Assembly: GCA_902627595.1 (NCBI GenBank)
Contig: CACOJO010000005.1
Coordinates: forward strand, 1 to 64,000
Direction: 5' to 3'
Length of the DNA: 64,000 nucleotides
DNA from: an uncultured SAR86 cluster bacterium
GTDB taxonomy: Bacteria > Pseudomonadota > Gammaproteobacteria > Magnimaribacterales > AG-339-G14
Under the pieces are notes generated by a model. That model was not told the DNA's origin, searched no databases, and was given only the letters and a program-made list of their open reading frames with translations. A program made the translations under genes and the position numbers. This document shows, in pieces, positions 1-7,970 of the stretch (positions are counted from its first letter, which is position 1; every line of letters starts with the position of its first letter).

Positions 1-1510
1 CTGGCCTCTTCAAAACAGAAAGAACAGGTTGTTTTGATTTGTTTTTCCCGCCAAATGAAGAAGGGTCGATTTTTATTTTTTCGAGAGCTTGTGTTTCTGC
101 GCCTATCTTAGTCATTTTGTTTTGAAAAACATCCCACCTTTCGTTGCTAATAATCCCCAAAGCATGTGCATAGGGCGTCATTCTTTGATCGGCATTATCT
201 TCCCTGAGAAGCAGTCTGTGTTCTGCCCTGCTTGTAAACATTCTGTAAGGTTCTTTTGTTCCCAAAGTTATCAGATCGTCTACCAAAACTCCTATGTAGC
301 TATTACCTCTGGACTCTATCCAAGGATCTTTGTCATCTAAACTCAGAGCAGCGTTTATTCCGGCCACTAGCCCTTGTGCAGCTGCCTCTTCATAACCTGT
401 GGTTCCGTTTATTTGTCCAGCAAAGTAAAGATTTTCGATACTCTTTGTCTCTAAGGTTTGGGAAAGGTTTCTTGGATCAAAGAAATCATATTCAACTGCA
501 TATCCAAATTGGCTGATCTTAGCCTTTTCGAAGCCTAAAATGCTTTTAACCATTTTTTCTTGAATGTCTTTTGGCATGCTTGTTGATATGCCATTTGGAT
601 AAACTTCATCAGACGTTAACCCTTCGGGTTCTATAAATATTTGGTGAGATTCTTTATCAGCAAATCTGTGAATCTTGTCCTCAATTGAAGGACAATATCT
701 TGGCCCGACGCCATCAATTCTTCCTGAAAACATTGGAGATCTATCGAGTCCAGATCTTATGAAGTCATGGGTTTTTTTGTTCGTTCTTGTGATAAAGCAA
801 TTCATTTGTCTTGGGTGCATATCAGACGAGCCTACAAAAGACATGCATGGTCTTGGAAAATCTCCAGATTGAACCTCAAGGACTGAAAAATCTATTGACG
901 ATGTAAGTATCCTGGGGGGTGTGCCTGTCTTTAACCTTGCGTCTCCAAGGTCCAGAGACCTCAAGCAATTTCCAAGAATCTTTGATGATTTTGATTTTTT
1001 TCTTCCTCCTTCTTCTTCCTCCTCTCCAGTGAACAGCTTGCCGTTTAAGAAAGTTCCCGCAGTTAAGATTATTTTCTTTGCGCTTATGATTTCTCCGTTT
1101 TTAAGCTTTACTCCAGTGGCCTTGCCATTTTTAACTTCTATATCAACAACCTCTGCAGATATTGATGTTAGTAAGTCCTTACTATTGATAAAAGACTTAA
1201 CAGAATTACCATACAAAATTCTATCTGACTGAGATCTGGTGGCTCTGACGGCAGGTCCTTTAGAGGCATTCAAGACTTTGAAGTGAATTCCTGCTTTGTC
1301 TGCACAAACGCCCATAAGCCCGCCCATAGCATCTATTTCTCGAACAAGATGGCTTTTGCCCAAACCCCCAATCGCAGGGTTACATGACATCTGTCCTATT
1401 GTCGAAACGTCGTGTGTGACGAGCAAGACTTCTTTCTTAAACCTAGAAGCAGCATAGGCAGCCTCACATCCTGCATGCCCTCCTCCTATTACAATGATAT
1501 CCACACTCAT
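1..1510 (-). CDS. mnmG: tRNA uridine-5-carboxymethylaminomethyl modification enzyme MnmG (GidA), 3' end outside window
   Basis: The minus frame is open from an ATG at 1510 to the window edge. This gives about 503 of the roughly 630 residues usual for the family; the C-terminal part lies outside. The N-terminus reads [20 protein letters not shown], an FAD-binding GxGxxG Rossmann motif. The family signature [18 protein letters not shown] follows, and the visible end reads SVLKRPE as in the C-terminal region of the family. MnmG is the FAD-dependent partner of MnmE in wobble-uridine (U34) tRNA modification. In related bacteria rsmG, parA and parB follow mnmG, which would put them just beyond the left edge. 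Its partner mnmE lies upstream on the same strand, across a 236-base AT-rich gap. Confidence 0.95.
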   Translation of the reverse strand, partial: MSVDIIVIGGGHAGCEAAYAASRFKKEVLLVTHDVSTIGQMSCNPAIGGLGKSHLVREIDAMGGLMGVCADKAGIHFKVLNASKGPAVRATRSQSDRILYGNSVKSFINSKDLLTSISAEVVDIEVKNGKATGVKLKNGEIISAKKIILTAGTFLNGKLFTGEEEEEGGRKKSKSSKILGNCLRSLDLGDARLKTGTPPRILTSSIDFSVLEVQSGDFPRPCMSFVGSSDMHPRQMNCFITRTNKKTHDFIRSGLDRSPMFSGRIDGVGPRYCPSIEDKIHRFADKESHQIFIEPEGLTSDEVYPNGISTSMPKDIQEKMVKSILGFEKAKISQFGYAVEYDFFDPRNLSQTLETKSIENLYFAGQINGTTGYEEAAAQGLVAGINAALSLDDKDPWIESRGNSYIGVLVDDLITLGTKEPYRMFTSRAEHRLLLREDNADQRMTPYAHALGIISNERWDVFQNKMTKIGAETQALEKIKIDPSSFGGKNKSKQPVLSVLKRP

Positions 1511-1746
1511 ATATAAATATTATATAAATTATTTATATTAATTAGTTTATATTGTTATTGTTATAGTGAGAGTTAAATTCTGTTGATAACCAAGATATAT
1601 GGTAAGCCGACAATCTAAGAGCAAATGATATCTTCTTAGATAGCTTGTAAATATAATGAGAACAAAAATGTATTACTTGTGAGTAAACAGAAATCTAGAA
1701 TAAAGCCAAAAAATCTTTAACAATTTATACAGTTTTGTTAACAATG
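1511..1746. other. AT-rich spacer between mnmE and mnmG, possible promoter or secondary origin region
   Basis: This non-coding gap is long for this compact sequence. Its first 50 bases are almost pure A/T. At 1581-1589 lies TGTTGATAA, one mismatch from a minus-strand DnaA box. At 1613-1620 and 1634-1641 lies an 8-base inverted repeat (ATCTAAGA / TCTTAGAT) with a 13-base loop and no T-run. I find no open reading frame. In Escherichia coli oriC sits directly upstream of mnmG, so an origin role is possible. The rpmH-dnaA gap is the better candidate, and here the spacer more probably carries the mnmG promoter. Confidence 0.4.
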
Positions 1747-3048
1747 TTATTTTCCGATACAGAATTTATTAAATATTTTTCCTAGCATGTCATCGGAAGA
1801 GATTGGGTCATATATTTCCCCTAAAAGCTCATCACAATTTCTTAAATTTTCAGCCACCAGCTCTAGATTGGCGCTAATCAAATCAGGAGAGATTTGCGAT
1901 ATATTTTTATGTGCTTGTTTTATTAAATCTAGATGTCTCATATTAACTGATAAGAGCTCTTCTTGACCGAGTTTCAAAAAATTTTCAGCAATAGCCTTTT
2001 TAAGAGCCGCAAGGTTTTTTTTAGTCTTTGCAGAAATAGCAAACCACCCTTCAGGAGCCTCTTTGTTAGAAAGATCAACCTTGTTTAAAACAAAAATATT
2101 TCTCTTGCCCTTTTTAATTGGCAATATATTAAAATCAGATGAGTTATCAACCAAGTAAATCACAATATCAGCTCTATTAAGCGCCTTTTTAGACAATTTA
2201 ATGCCCTCCTCTTCGATTTTGTCAGAAGTTTTCCTAATCCCTGCAGTGTCGTTGAAAACAAACCTGATCCCATCAATTAAACAAGAGGCAGTAACAACGT
2301 CTCTTGTGGTTCCTTGCTTTTCACTTACAATCGATACTTTTTCGCCGATTATAGCGTTAATTAGAGTAGACTTTCCTGAGTTAGGGGGCCCAATAACTAC
2401 AACCCTTACGTCTTTAGAAATTGAGCTATATGTTTTCATATCTTCAGCGAATGACTCAAAAAAGATCTTAAATTCATCAATTTTGGCTATTACTTCTTCG
2501 ATATATACGTTTACATCGTCATCAACGAAATCTATTAATGTTTCTACTAACACCCTTGTTTCTCTCAACTTTTCTTGAACTCTAGATATTTTTACTCTAA
2601 GGCCGCCCTTAAGGCTGTTCTGTGCAGCTTGTAGAGACGCCCTTGAATTGGCATTAATAACCTCTATTACAGCTTCAGACTGATCCAGAGACAGCTTGTT
2701 GTTCAAAAAGGCTCTTAAAGTAAATTCTCCGGGATTAGCTAGTTTAGCTCCAGAACCAAGGCACTTTTCTATTACTTTTTCTACAATGTAAGGATTTCCA
2801 TGCGTTGATATTTCTACAACATCCTCCCCGGTGTAAGAGTTAGGCGACCTAAAGATAGTAAGCACACACTTCTCACTTAAATCAACATCTAAGGGGAACT
2901 CAAGAACGGAAATCTGGCTTTTCAGCTTATTGTTTGTAATTTTTTGAACAATTGAAATGGCCTTGGAGCCGGAAAGCCTTATTGTAGAAATAGCCCCTCT
3001 TCCAGGCGGAGACGAACAAGCTACAATAGTTTCTTTTCCACTAAGCAC
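1747..3048 (-). CDS. mnmE: tRNA modification GTPase MnmE (TrmE)
   Basis: This 433-residue protein has the family's usual length. The N-terminal tetrahydrofolate-binding domain begins TIVACSSPPGRGAISTIRLSG. The central GTPase domain shows G1 GPPNSGKST, G2 TTRD, G3 DTAG and G4 NKVD. The C-terminus ends FCIGK, the conserved catalytic C-[ILV]-G-K tail. With MnmG it installs the carboxymethylaminomethyl group on U34 of several tRNAs. The start is GTG, and it overlaps the end of yidC by 8 bases with no Shine-Dalgarno sequence, which suggests translational coupling. The order rpmH-rnpA-yidD-yidC-mnmE is the classical bacterial one. Confidence 0.97.
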   Translation of the reverse strand: MLSGKETIVACSSPPGRGAISTIRLSGSKAISIVQKITNNKLKSQISVLEFPLDVDLSEKCVLTIFRSPNSYTGEDVVEISTHGNPYIVEKVIEKCLGSGAKLANPGEFTLRAFLNNKLSLDQSEAVIEVINANSRASLQAAQNSLKGGLRVKISRVQEKLRETRVLVETLIDFVDDDVNVYIEEVIAKIDEFKIFFESFAEDMKTYSSISKDVRVVVIGPPNSGKSTLINAIIGEKVSIVSEKQGTTRDVVTASCLIDGIRFVFNDTAGIRKTSDKIEEEGIKLSKKALNRADIVIYLVDNSSDFNILPIKKGKRNIFVLNKVDLSNKEAPEGWFAISAKTKKNLAALKKAIAENFLKLGQEELLSVNMRHLDLIKQAHKNISQISPDLISANLELVAENLRNCDELLGEIYDPISSDDMLGKIFNKFCIGK

Positions 3049-4681
3049 TTCTAGGAGAATGCATAAGCATTTGTATAGCAGACACCAGAGAGTTAATAAG
3101 CCAATACAAAACTAAGCCGGCAGGGAAGAAAGCAAACATTACGCCAAAAATTAAGGGCATAAACTTAAATATCTTTGCTTGCATCGGGTCTATTCCAGCA
3201 GGCTGTGGTTGAAGCATTTGCATAGCCCACATAGCCCCAATATTGAGAATAGGCAATATGAAAAGGGGGTCTCTTGAAGATAAATCAGTGATCCAGATTA
3301 GAAAGGGAGCATATCTTAGCTCAACGGTTTCAATCAAAACCCAATAAAAAGCAAGAAAAAAGGGCATTTGAAGCAACATCGGCAGACATCCAAGCGCGGG
3401 ATTAACTTTTTCATCCTTATAGAGCTTCATCATCGCCTGTGACATGGCTTGGCGATCTCCGGAATGCCTTTCTTGTATATCTTTAAGTTGAGGCTGAATT
3501 TGTCTCATTTTGCCCATAGATTTGTATGAAACGTAAGATAAGGGCCATAAAATTACTTTTATTAACAAAGTAACCAAAACAATAGCCCACCCCCAGTTTC
3601 CAACCAGGCCGTAAAAGAATTGCATTGCTAGAAACATTGGCTGCCCTATCCAATACAAAAACCCATAATCTACAGCTAGGGGGAGATCTTGGTTGGCTTT
3701 GGATAACTCTGACTGAACTTTTGGACCAAAATATAGTGTATAACTAAATGAAGTCTCTTCGTATGGCTGAATTTTTATTGGCCTTCCAACAACTCCAACC
3801 GAAAACCTCTCATTTGTTTTATTTTTTTTCCCCACAAAAACGTTTATGTTTTCTTGGTCAGGAATAATCGCTGTCAGGAAATAGTGTTCTAAAAAAGCAG
3901 TCCATCCCTTTATAGAATTTTCTTTAAAATCGTTTTCCTCTAGCTCTCCAAGATTAACTTTTTGATAATTATCAGCCTCAGTGGAAAAAACTGGCCCGAG
4001 ATAGGCAAAGTTTGCAGGATCTCCGAAAAAGGCCCTTTCAGCTCCTGGGGGCTTAAGTGAGTTTCTTTCAATTTTTGAATAAGATGAAGAATTTATAACT
4101 TCAGAAGATACGTTTCTAATTATGTGTTTTATTTTGACAAAATAATTTTTAGGCTCAAAAGATATAATTTTTGACTCTCTTACAGATGCAGACTCCCTCA
4201 CAAATGTGTAGCTATTTATATCCGAACTTCTTTTTATGTCTTCAATTTTGAAGGAAGAAAAATCTTGGTTTGCATTATTTCCAAATACAAAACCAGATAA
4301 TTGTGAGTATTCATTTCTTCCGCAAACATCAAACATTAACTTGTTGTTATTTGAGCCTATTTCGTTTGGATAGTTTTTTAACTCAGCTTTTTTTAAAGAA
4401 CCATCTGTTAAGTCAATAGAAATTTTCCAATTGATGGAGTCTATTTCATAGCCGCTGACCGAAGCACAAGTTGTTGATGAAGAACTTGTGATTAATTCTT
4501 CAGACTCATTCTGTATGTTTTCATCAATAAAGCCAAAGTCTTCTTTTGGTGAGTAAGTACTTACTTCATCTGCGACTACATCTTTAGATGAGGTAGGAGA
4601 AGGTGGATCCCACCTAATAATTAAGAAATAGCTCATAATGAACACACAAGCTATGAGAAAGTATCTTTGAAAATTTTCCAT
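3041..4681 (-). CDS. yidC: membrane protein insertase YidC
   Basis: At 546 residues this is the Gram-negative form. It has an N-terminal membrane segment (about residues 6-23), a large periplasmic P1 domain (about 40-330), then the conserved insertase core with five membrane helices, including GLVGNWGWAIVLVTLLIKVI and the cytoplasmic hairpin rich in charged residues. YidC inserts inner-membrane proteins alone or with SecYEG. Its ATG overlaps the yidD stop codon by one base (TAATG), and its end overlaps mnmE. This position in the rpmH-rnpA-yidD-yidC-mnmE string is strongly conserved. A 14-base palindrome that occurs elsewhere in the window lies inside its 5' coding part (4552-4565). Confidence 0.97.
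   Translation of the reverse strand: MENFQRYFLIACVFIMSYFLIIRWDPPSPTSSKDVVADEVSTYSPKEDFGFIDENIQNESEELITSSSSTTCASVSGYEIDSINWKISIDLTDGSLKKAELKNYPNEIGSNNNKLMFDVCGRNEYSQLSGFVFGNNANQDFSSFKIEDIKRSSDINSYTFVRESASVRESKIISFEPKNYFVKIKHIIRNVSSEVINSSSYSKIERNSLKPPGAERAFFGDPANFAYLGPVFSTEADNYQKVNLGELEENDFKENSIKGWTAFLEHYFLTAIIPDQENINVFVGKKNKTNERFSVGVVGRPIKIQPYEETSFSYTLYFGPKVQSELSKANQDLPLAVDYGFLYWIGQPMFLAMQFFYGLVGNWGWAIVLVTLLIKVILWPLSYVSYKSMGKMRQIQPQLKDIQERHSGDRQAMSQAMMKLYKDEKVNPALGCLPMLLQMPFFLAFYWVLIETVELRYAPFLIWITDLSSRDPLFILPILNIGAMWAMQMLQPQPAGIDPMQAKIFKFMPLIFGVMFAFFPAGLVLYWLINSLVSAIQMLMHSPRSA
4552..4565. repeat. 14-base palindrome AGTAAGTACTTACT, copy 1 (inside yidC)
   Basis: This perfect palindrome has an identical copy at 14030-14043, between trkH and glyQS. 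Here it encodes part of the linker after the YidC membrane anchor. No function is known, and two copies of a 14-mer in 64 kb of AT-rich DNA can arise by chance. Confidence 0.5.
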
Positions 4682-4902
4682 TATTTTTCTTTTTCCGGAA
4701 CAGGATCATATCCCTTAGGCCCTAGCGGATGACATTTAGAAATCCTTTTGAGTCCCAGTTTTAACCCTCTTAGAACGCCATGATGATTAATTGCCTCTAT
4801 CATATATTGGCTGCAAGTCGGTTGAAACCGACAGTTAGAACCTAATAAAGGGCTTAATGTGATCTGGTAAAATTTAATTAAAAATATAATTATTTTTTTC
4901 AT
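4681..4902 (-). CDS. yidD: membrane protein insertion efficiency factor YidD
   Basis: This 73-residue protein carries the family hallmark string with paired cysteines: [20 protein letters not shown] followed by [14 protein letters not shown], and a third cysteine in [14 protein letters not shown]. YidD is a small peripheral inner-membrane protein with an amphipathic N-terminal helix that assists YidC-dependent insertion. The gene begins inside the 3' end of rnpA (29-base overlap), and its stop overlaps the yidC start by one base, so the operon is translationally coupled throughout. Length and motifs match the family, and no part appears missing. Confidence 0.95.
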   Translation of the reverse strand: MKKIIIFLIKFYQITLSPLLGSNCRFQPTCSQYMIEAINHHGVLRGLKLGLKRISKCHPLGPKGYDPVPEKEK

Positions 4903-5230
4903 TCAATTTCTTAGCTAGGTTCAAAAAAAGAGTTTTTATTTCTCTCCTTAATTTGTCCTTTTTAAAATCTATAATTCGTTTTTTTGAAACCACAATCAAA
5001 GATATTTTAGAATTTACAAAGATATCTTCTGATAAGTTTCTTATGGTTCTTTTCAAATAGTTTCTGTGTACTGCAAGTTTAATATTTTTTTTTGGAAGAA
5101 TCATGCCTAGGCTGAATTCATTGTTATTTATTAAAACCAAGGCCCTAAAATTATCTGAATTTATTTTTTGACTTGCACTTTTAAAGACTCGATCGAAGTC
5201 ATTCTTTCCTGTCAAAGGTTTATAAGGCAA
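4874..5230 (-). CDS. rnpA: ribonuclease P protein component
   Basis: This is a 118-residue basic protein. The RNA-binding signature is visible as [13 protein letters not shown], equivalent to the family RNR motif, preceded by the beta strand [10 protein letters not shown]. It is the protein cofactor of RNase P, which matures tRNA 5' ends. The only plausible start is a TTG at 5230, one base after the rpmH stop codon, with the first conserved motif [11 protein letters not shown] near residue 6. No in-frame ATG exists before residue 43. The gene overlaps yidD at its 3' end. Confidence 0.95.
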   Translation of the reverse strand: MPYKPLTGKNDFDRVFKSASQKINSDNFRALVLINNNEFSLGMILPKKNIKLAVHRNYLKRTIRNLSEDIFVNSKISLIVVSKKRIIDFKKDKLRREIKTLFLNLAKKLNEKNNYIFN

Positions 5231-5231
5231 T

Positions 5232-5366
5232 TTAAACCGTAAGAGATTTTCTTCCCTTGCTTCTTCTGCTGTTTAAAACCTGTCTTCCTGAAACGCTAGA
5301 ATTTCTCGCCCTGAAACCATGTGTTCTTTTTCTTTTAAGCTTGCTTGGTTGATATGTTCTTTTCAT
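5232..5366 (-). CDS. rpmH: 50S ribosomal protein L34
   Basis: This is a 44-residue, very basic protein beginning [18 protein letters not shown], diagnostic for L34. The frame is open further upstream for about 18 hydrophobic codons, but the conserved N-terminus fixes the start at the ATG at 5366. L34 is a structural protein of the large ribosomal subunit. The gene opens the minus-strand operon rpmH-rnpA-yidD-yidC-mnmE and is divergent from dnaA. The gap between them carries DnaA boxes. Confidence 0.97.
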   Translation of the reverse strand: MKRTYQPSKLKRKRTHGFRARNSSVSGRQVLNSRRSKGRKSLTV

Positions 5367-5465
5367 TTTATAAGATTTGATTAAGCAAACGAATAATATA
5401 GATAGTAAGGATAAAAGCAAGAAAAAATAAATAAGAAAAAATAATAAAAAACATGAATTAACAAG

Positions 5466-5474
5466 TTATCCACA
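5466..5474 (+). promoter_or_regulatory. DnaA box TTATCCACA
   Basis: The nine bases match the strong Escherichia coli R1/R4-type consensus exactly. The site faces the box at 5494-5502 with 19 bases between them, in the rpmH-dnaA gap. Confidence 0.85.
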
Positions 5475-5493
5475 GAAAATTAATAACATATCC

Positions 5494-5502
5494 TGTGGAT
5501 AA
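5494..5502 (-). promoter_or_regulatory. DnaA box TTATCCACA (minus strand)
   Basis: This is a perfect consensus box in inverted orientation relative to the one at 5466-5474, about 40 bases before the dnaA start codon. Confidence 0.85.
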
Positions 5503-5505
5503 CTT

Positions 5506-5514
5506 TGTGTATAA
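5506..5514 (-). promoter_or_regulatory. DnaA box TTATACACA (minus strand)
   Basis: It matches TTATNCACA and lies three bases beyond the preceding box in the same orientation. It would overlap or adjoin the dnaA promoter, consistent with autoregulation. Confidence 0.7.
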
Positions 5515-5537
5515 GGTATATTATCTTTTTGATAATC

Positions 5538-6869
5538 ATGATGATTAAATCTTGGAAAAAATGTAAAAAAGCTATTCAAAAGGAACTGTCCATTGAAGAA
5601 TATAATGCTTGGATTAACCCTTTAGAGTTTTCTGTTGCTAAGTCTCCATCAGGAAGCAAAGATCTTTTTATTCTTGCTCCTAATGCGTTCATCAAAGAAC
5701 ACGTACGAGAAAACTACGATAATATTATAAGAAAACACCTGTTGAAAGAGGAATTGAGTGATATTCCTCTCGTTTATGAGCTCATTTCAATGCGTAAACC
5801 ATTGATTAATAAGGAAAATAATAAAAATTTAAGCCTTTTCTTAAATAAGGAAAATACATTAAATTATGATTATACTTTTGAAACATTTGTTGAAGGAAAG
5901 TCTAATAATATAGCCTTGGCGGCAGCTAAACAGGTTTCAGAGTCAAAAAATACAGCTTATAACCCTTTGTTTATATATGGCGGAGTTGGTTTGGGAAAAA
6001 CTCATCTTATGCATGCTGTTGGAAACAAGCTTAAAGAACAAGATAAGACAAAAAACATTGTTTATGTCCATTCAGAAAGGTTTGTAAGTGACATGGTAAA
6101 GTGCCTTCAGCTAGGATCAATAAACGATTTTAAGAATTTTTATAGGTCTGTAGATGCTCTATTAATTGATGATATTCAATTTTTTGCTGGCAAAGAACAA
6201 TCACAGGAAGAACTGTTTCATACCTTCAACACTTTGTTAGAGGGAGGACAGCAAATGATTTTGACATGTGATAAATATCCAAAGGAAATAGATGGTTTAG
6301 AAGAAAGGCTTAAATCTAGGTTGGGATGGGGTCTTCCGGTAAGTATAGAGCCGCCTGAATTAGAAACAAGAGTAGCAATCCTTCTAACTAAAGCTTCAGA
6401 GATGGAATTAGATCTTTCAGAAGAGTCAGCTTTCTATATTGCTGAGAAAATAAGATCAAATGTTAGAGAGCTTGAAGGCGCGCTAAGAAGAGTGGGGGCA
6501 AATGCAACGTTTACCAATAGAGAAATTGATATAAACTTAATCAAAGAATCGCTAAAAGACTTGCTTGCCATCCAACAGAGACAAATAAGTATTGAAAATA
6601 TACAAAAAACAGTATCTGACTACTACAACATAAGGGTCTCTGATCTTTTATCAAGCAAAAGAACGCGCTCTTTGGCAAGGCCCAGACAAGTTTCTATGTG
6701 TTTATCAAAAGAATTAACTAATCATAGCTTGCCTGAAATTGGCGATTCTTTTGGGGGCAGAGATCATACGACCGTTTTGCACGCTTGTAGACGTATTACA
6801 GCTCTGAGAGAAGAAGATGCTGATATAGCTGAAGATTACACTAAATTAATTAGGGCGCTGACAGCATGA
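5538..6869 (+). CDS. dnaA: chromosomal replication initiator protein DnaA
   Basis: This 443-residue protein initiates replication at oriC. Domain I begins SWKKCKKAIQKELS. The AAA+ domain has Walker A GGVGLGKTH at about residues 148-156 and Walker B ALLIDDIQFF. The C-terminal DNA-binding domain carries the DnaA signature GGRDHTTVLHACRRI. The frame is open from an earlier TTG at 5505, but that would add a hydrophobic stretch absent from the family. The ATG at 5538, or the next ATG at 5541, gives the expected N-terminus. The stop overlaps the dnaN start (ATGA). The linker domain II is short. Confidence 0.97.
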   Translation: MMIKSWKKCKKAIQKELSIEEYNAWINPLEFSVAKSPSGSKDLFILAPNAFIKEHVRENYDNIIRKHLLKEELSDIPLVYELISMRKPLINKENNKNLSLFLNKENTLNYDYTFETFVEGKSNNIALAAAKQVSESKNTAYNPLFIYGGVGLGKTHLMHAVGNKLKEQDKTKNIVYVHSERFVSDMVKCLQLGSINDFKNFYRSVDALLIDDIQFFAGKEQSQEELFHTFNTLLEGGQQMILTCDKYPKEIDGLEERLKSRLGWGLPVSIEPPELETRVAILLTKASEMELDLSEESAFYIAEKIRSNVRELEGALRRVGANATFTNREIDINLIKESLKDLLAIQQRQISIENIQKTVSDYYNIRVSDLLSSKRTRSLARPRQVSMCLSKELTNHSLPEIGDSFGGRDHTTVLHACRRITALREEDADIAEDYTKLIRALTA

Positions 6870-7966
6870 AATTTTCGGCAAAAAAGGAAGTTTTGGTAGA
6901 TAAACTCTCTTTGTGCTCATCTATTGCTGAAAAAAGACAAACAATTCCAATACTTTCTAATGTTTTATTAAAGGCACATGATGGAATGCTAACGATTGTT
7001 GCAACTGATTTGGAGAGACAGCTATCACTTATTGTTTCAGAATGCTCTATTTCAATAGATGGAGAAACAACTGTATCAGCAAGAAAGCTCTTTGAGCTTA
7101 TAAGATCAGTTCCTGACGATACAGAGTTAAGTTTTGAGGTTATTGAAAATCAACTTGAAATTTCAGCTCTAAGTTTTCAGGCAGACTTAGCAGTATTACC
7201 TGTTCAAGATTTTCCTTTTGTGGACCTAGAAGAACATAATTTCAATATTTCACTGGACGGTAAAAAATTTGGAAAAGTTCTAGAAAGTACAAGCTTTGCT
7301 ATGGCCTCTGCAGATGTTAGATATTACTTGAATGGATTGCTTTTTGAAACAGCACAAAAAAAAATTAACATGGTTGCAACTGATGGTCACAGGCTTGCTT
7401 GGGGATCTTATTCTCACTCCGTGGATTTGGAAGATAAAAAATTAATTATTCCTAGATCGACTGCTCTAGAGTTGCAAAGAATTTTAAATATATTTCCAGA
7501 AGAAATTTCTTTCTCATCTAATAATTCTCAGTTAAAAATTGATTCTGATAATTTCACTTTCGTAAGCAAACTAATTGAAGGCTCTTACCCAGATTATAAA
7601 AAAGTTTTTCCTTCAGGGGAGGAGCAATCCCTTGCAGCAAAAAAATCTCCTATTCTCACTGCGCTTTCAAGATCAGCCGTGCTTTCTAATGAAAAATTCA
7701 GAGGTGTTAAGTTTGAGCTAAGTAAAGATAAATTAAAAATACTTGCAAACAATCCAAACAAAGAAACCGCAGAAGAAGAATTAGAAGTTAATTACTCAGG
7801 ACAAGATCTTGAGATTGGTTTCAATATTAATTATGTTCAAGAATCCCTAAGTTATCTTCCTGGAGATGACATTGAATTTGTTTTTTTTGGTTCGGAAAAT
7901 TCTTGTCTCGTTAAAAATTCTTCTAGCGACGATTTGGTACATGTAATCATGCCGATGAGGTTATGA
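6866..7966 (+). CDS. dnaN: DNA polymerase III sliding clamp (beta subunit)
   Basis: This 366-residue protein has the length of a three-domain beta clamp. Recognisable strings are the N-terminal EKRQTIPILSNVLLKA, the central YYLNGLLFE and TDGHRLAW, SYPDYKKVFP and the C-terminal VHVIMPMRL end. The clamp tethers polymerase III to DNA. It is translationally coupled to dnaA by a four-base overlap, and recF begins four bases after its stop. The order dnaA-dnaN-recF-gyrB is conserved in most gammaproteobacteria. Confidence 0.97.
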   Translation: MKFSAKKEVLVDKLSLCSSIAEKRQTIPILSNVLLKAHDGMLTIVATDLERQLSLIVSECSISIDGETTVSARKLFELIRSVPDDTELSFEVIENQLEISALSFQADLAVLPVQDFPFVDLEEHNFNISLDGKKFGKVLESTSFAMASADVRYYLNGLLFETAQKKINMVATDGHRLAWGSYSHSVDLEDKKLIIPRSTALELQRILNIFPEEISFSSNNSQLKIDSDNFTFVSKLIEGSYPDYKKVFPSGEEQSLAAKKSPILTALSRSAVLSNEKFRGVKFELSKDKLKILANNPNKETAEEELEVNYSGQDLEIGFNINYVQESLSYLPGDDIEFVFFGSENSCLVKNSSSDDLVHVIMPMRL

Positions 7967-7970
7967 TGAA

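Larger units (their letters stand above)
5367..5537. other. candidate replication origin (oriC) and dnaA promoter region
   Basis: This gap between divergent rpmH and dnaA is very A/T-rich on the rpmH side, a potential unwinding element. On the dnaA side it holds three DnaA boxes matching TTATNCACA at 5466-5474 (plus), 5494-5502 (minus) and 5506-5514 (minus). Pseudomonas-type chromosomes place a functional origin in exactly this gap. The boxes also lie where an autoregulated dnaA promoter would be. A TATATT/TATTAT element at about 5517-5524 could be its -10. There is no Shine-Dalgarno sequence before dnaA. Confidence 0.7.

Noticed and set aside
89..1232. Several plus-strand open frames of 65-103 codons
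   Set aside because: They are antisense to mnmG, whose minus frame is uninterrupted and matches the family; none has a start signal or recognisable domain.
1613..1641. Inverted repeat as transcription terminator for mnmE
   Set aside because: The stem is A/T-rich with a 13-base loop and is not followed by a T-run on either strand.
2201..2578. Plus-strand frame of 125 codons
   Set aside because: It is antisense to the GTPase domain of mnmE and mirrors its codon pattern.
5535..5549. TGATAATCATGATGA as a Fur box at the dnaA start
   Set aside because: Only one arm is good, it overlaps the start codons, and Fur control of dnaA has no support from context.
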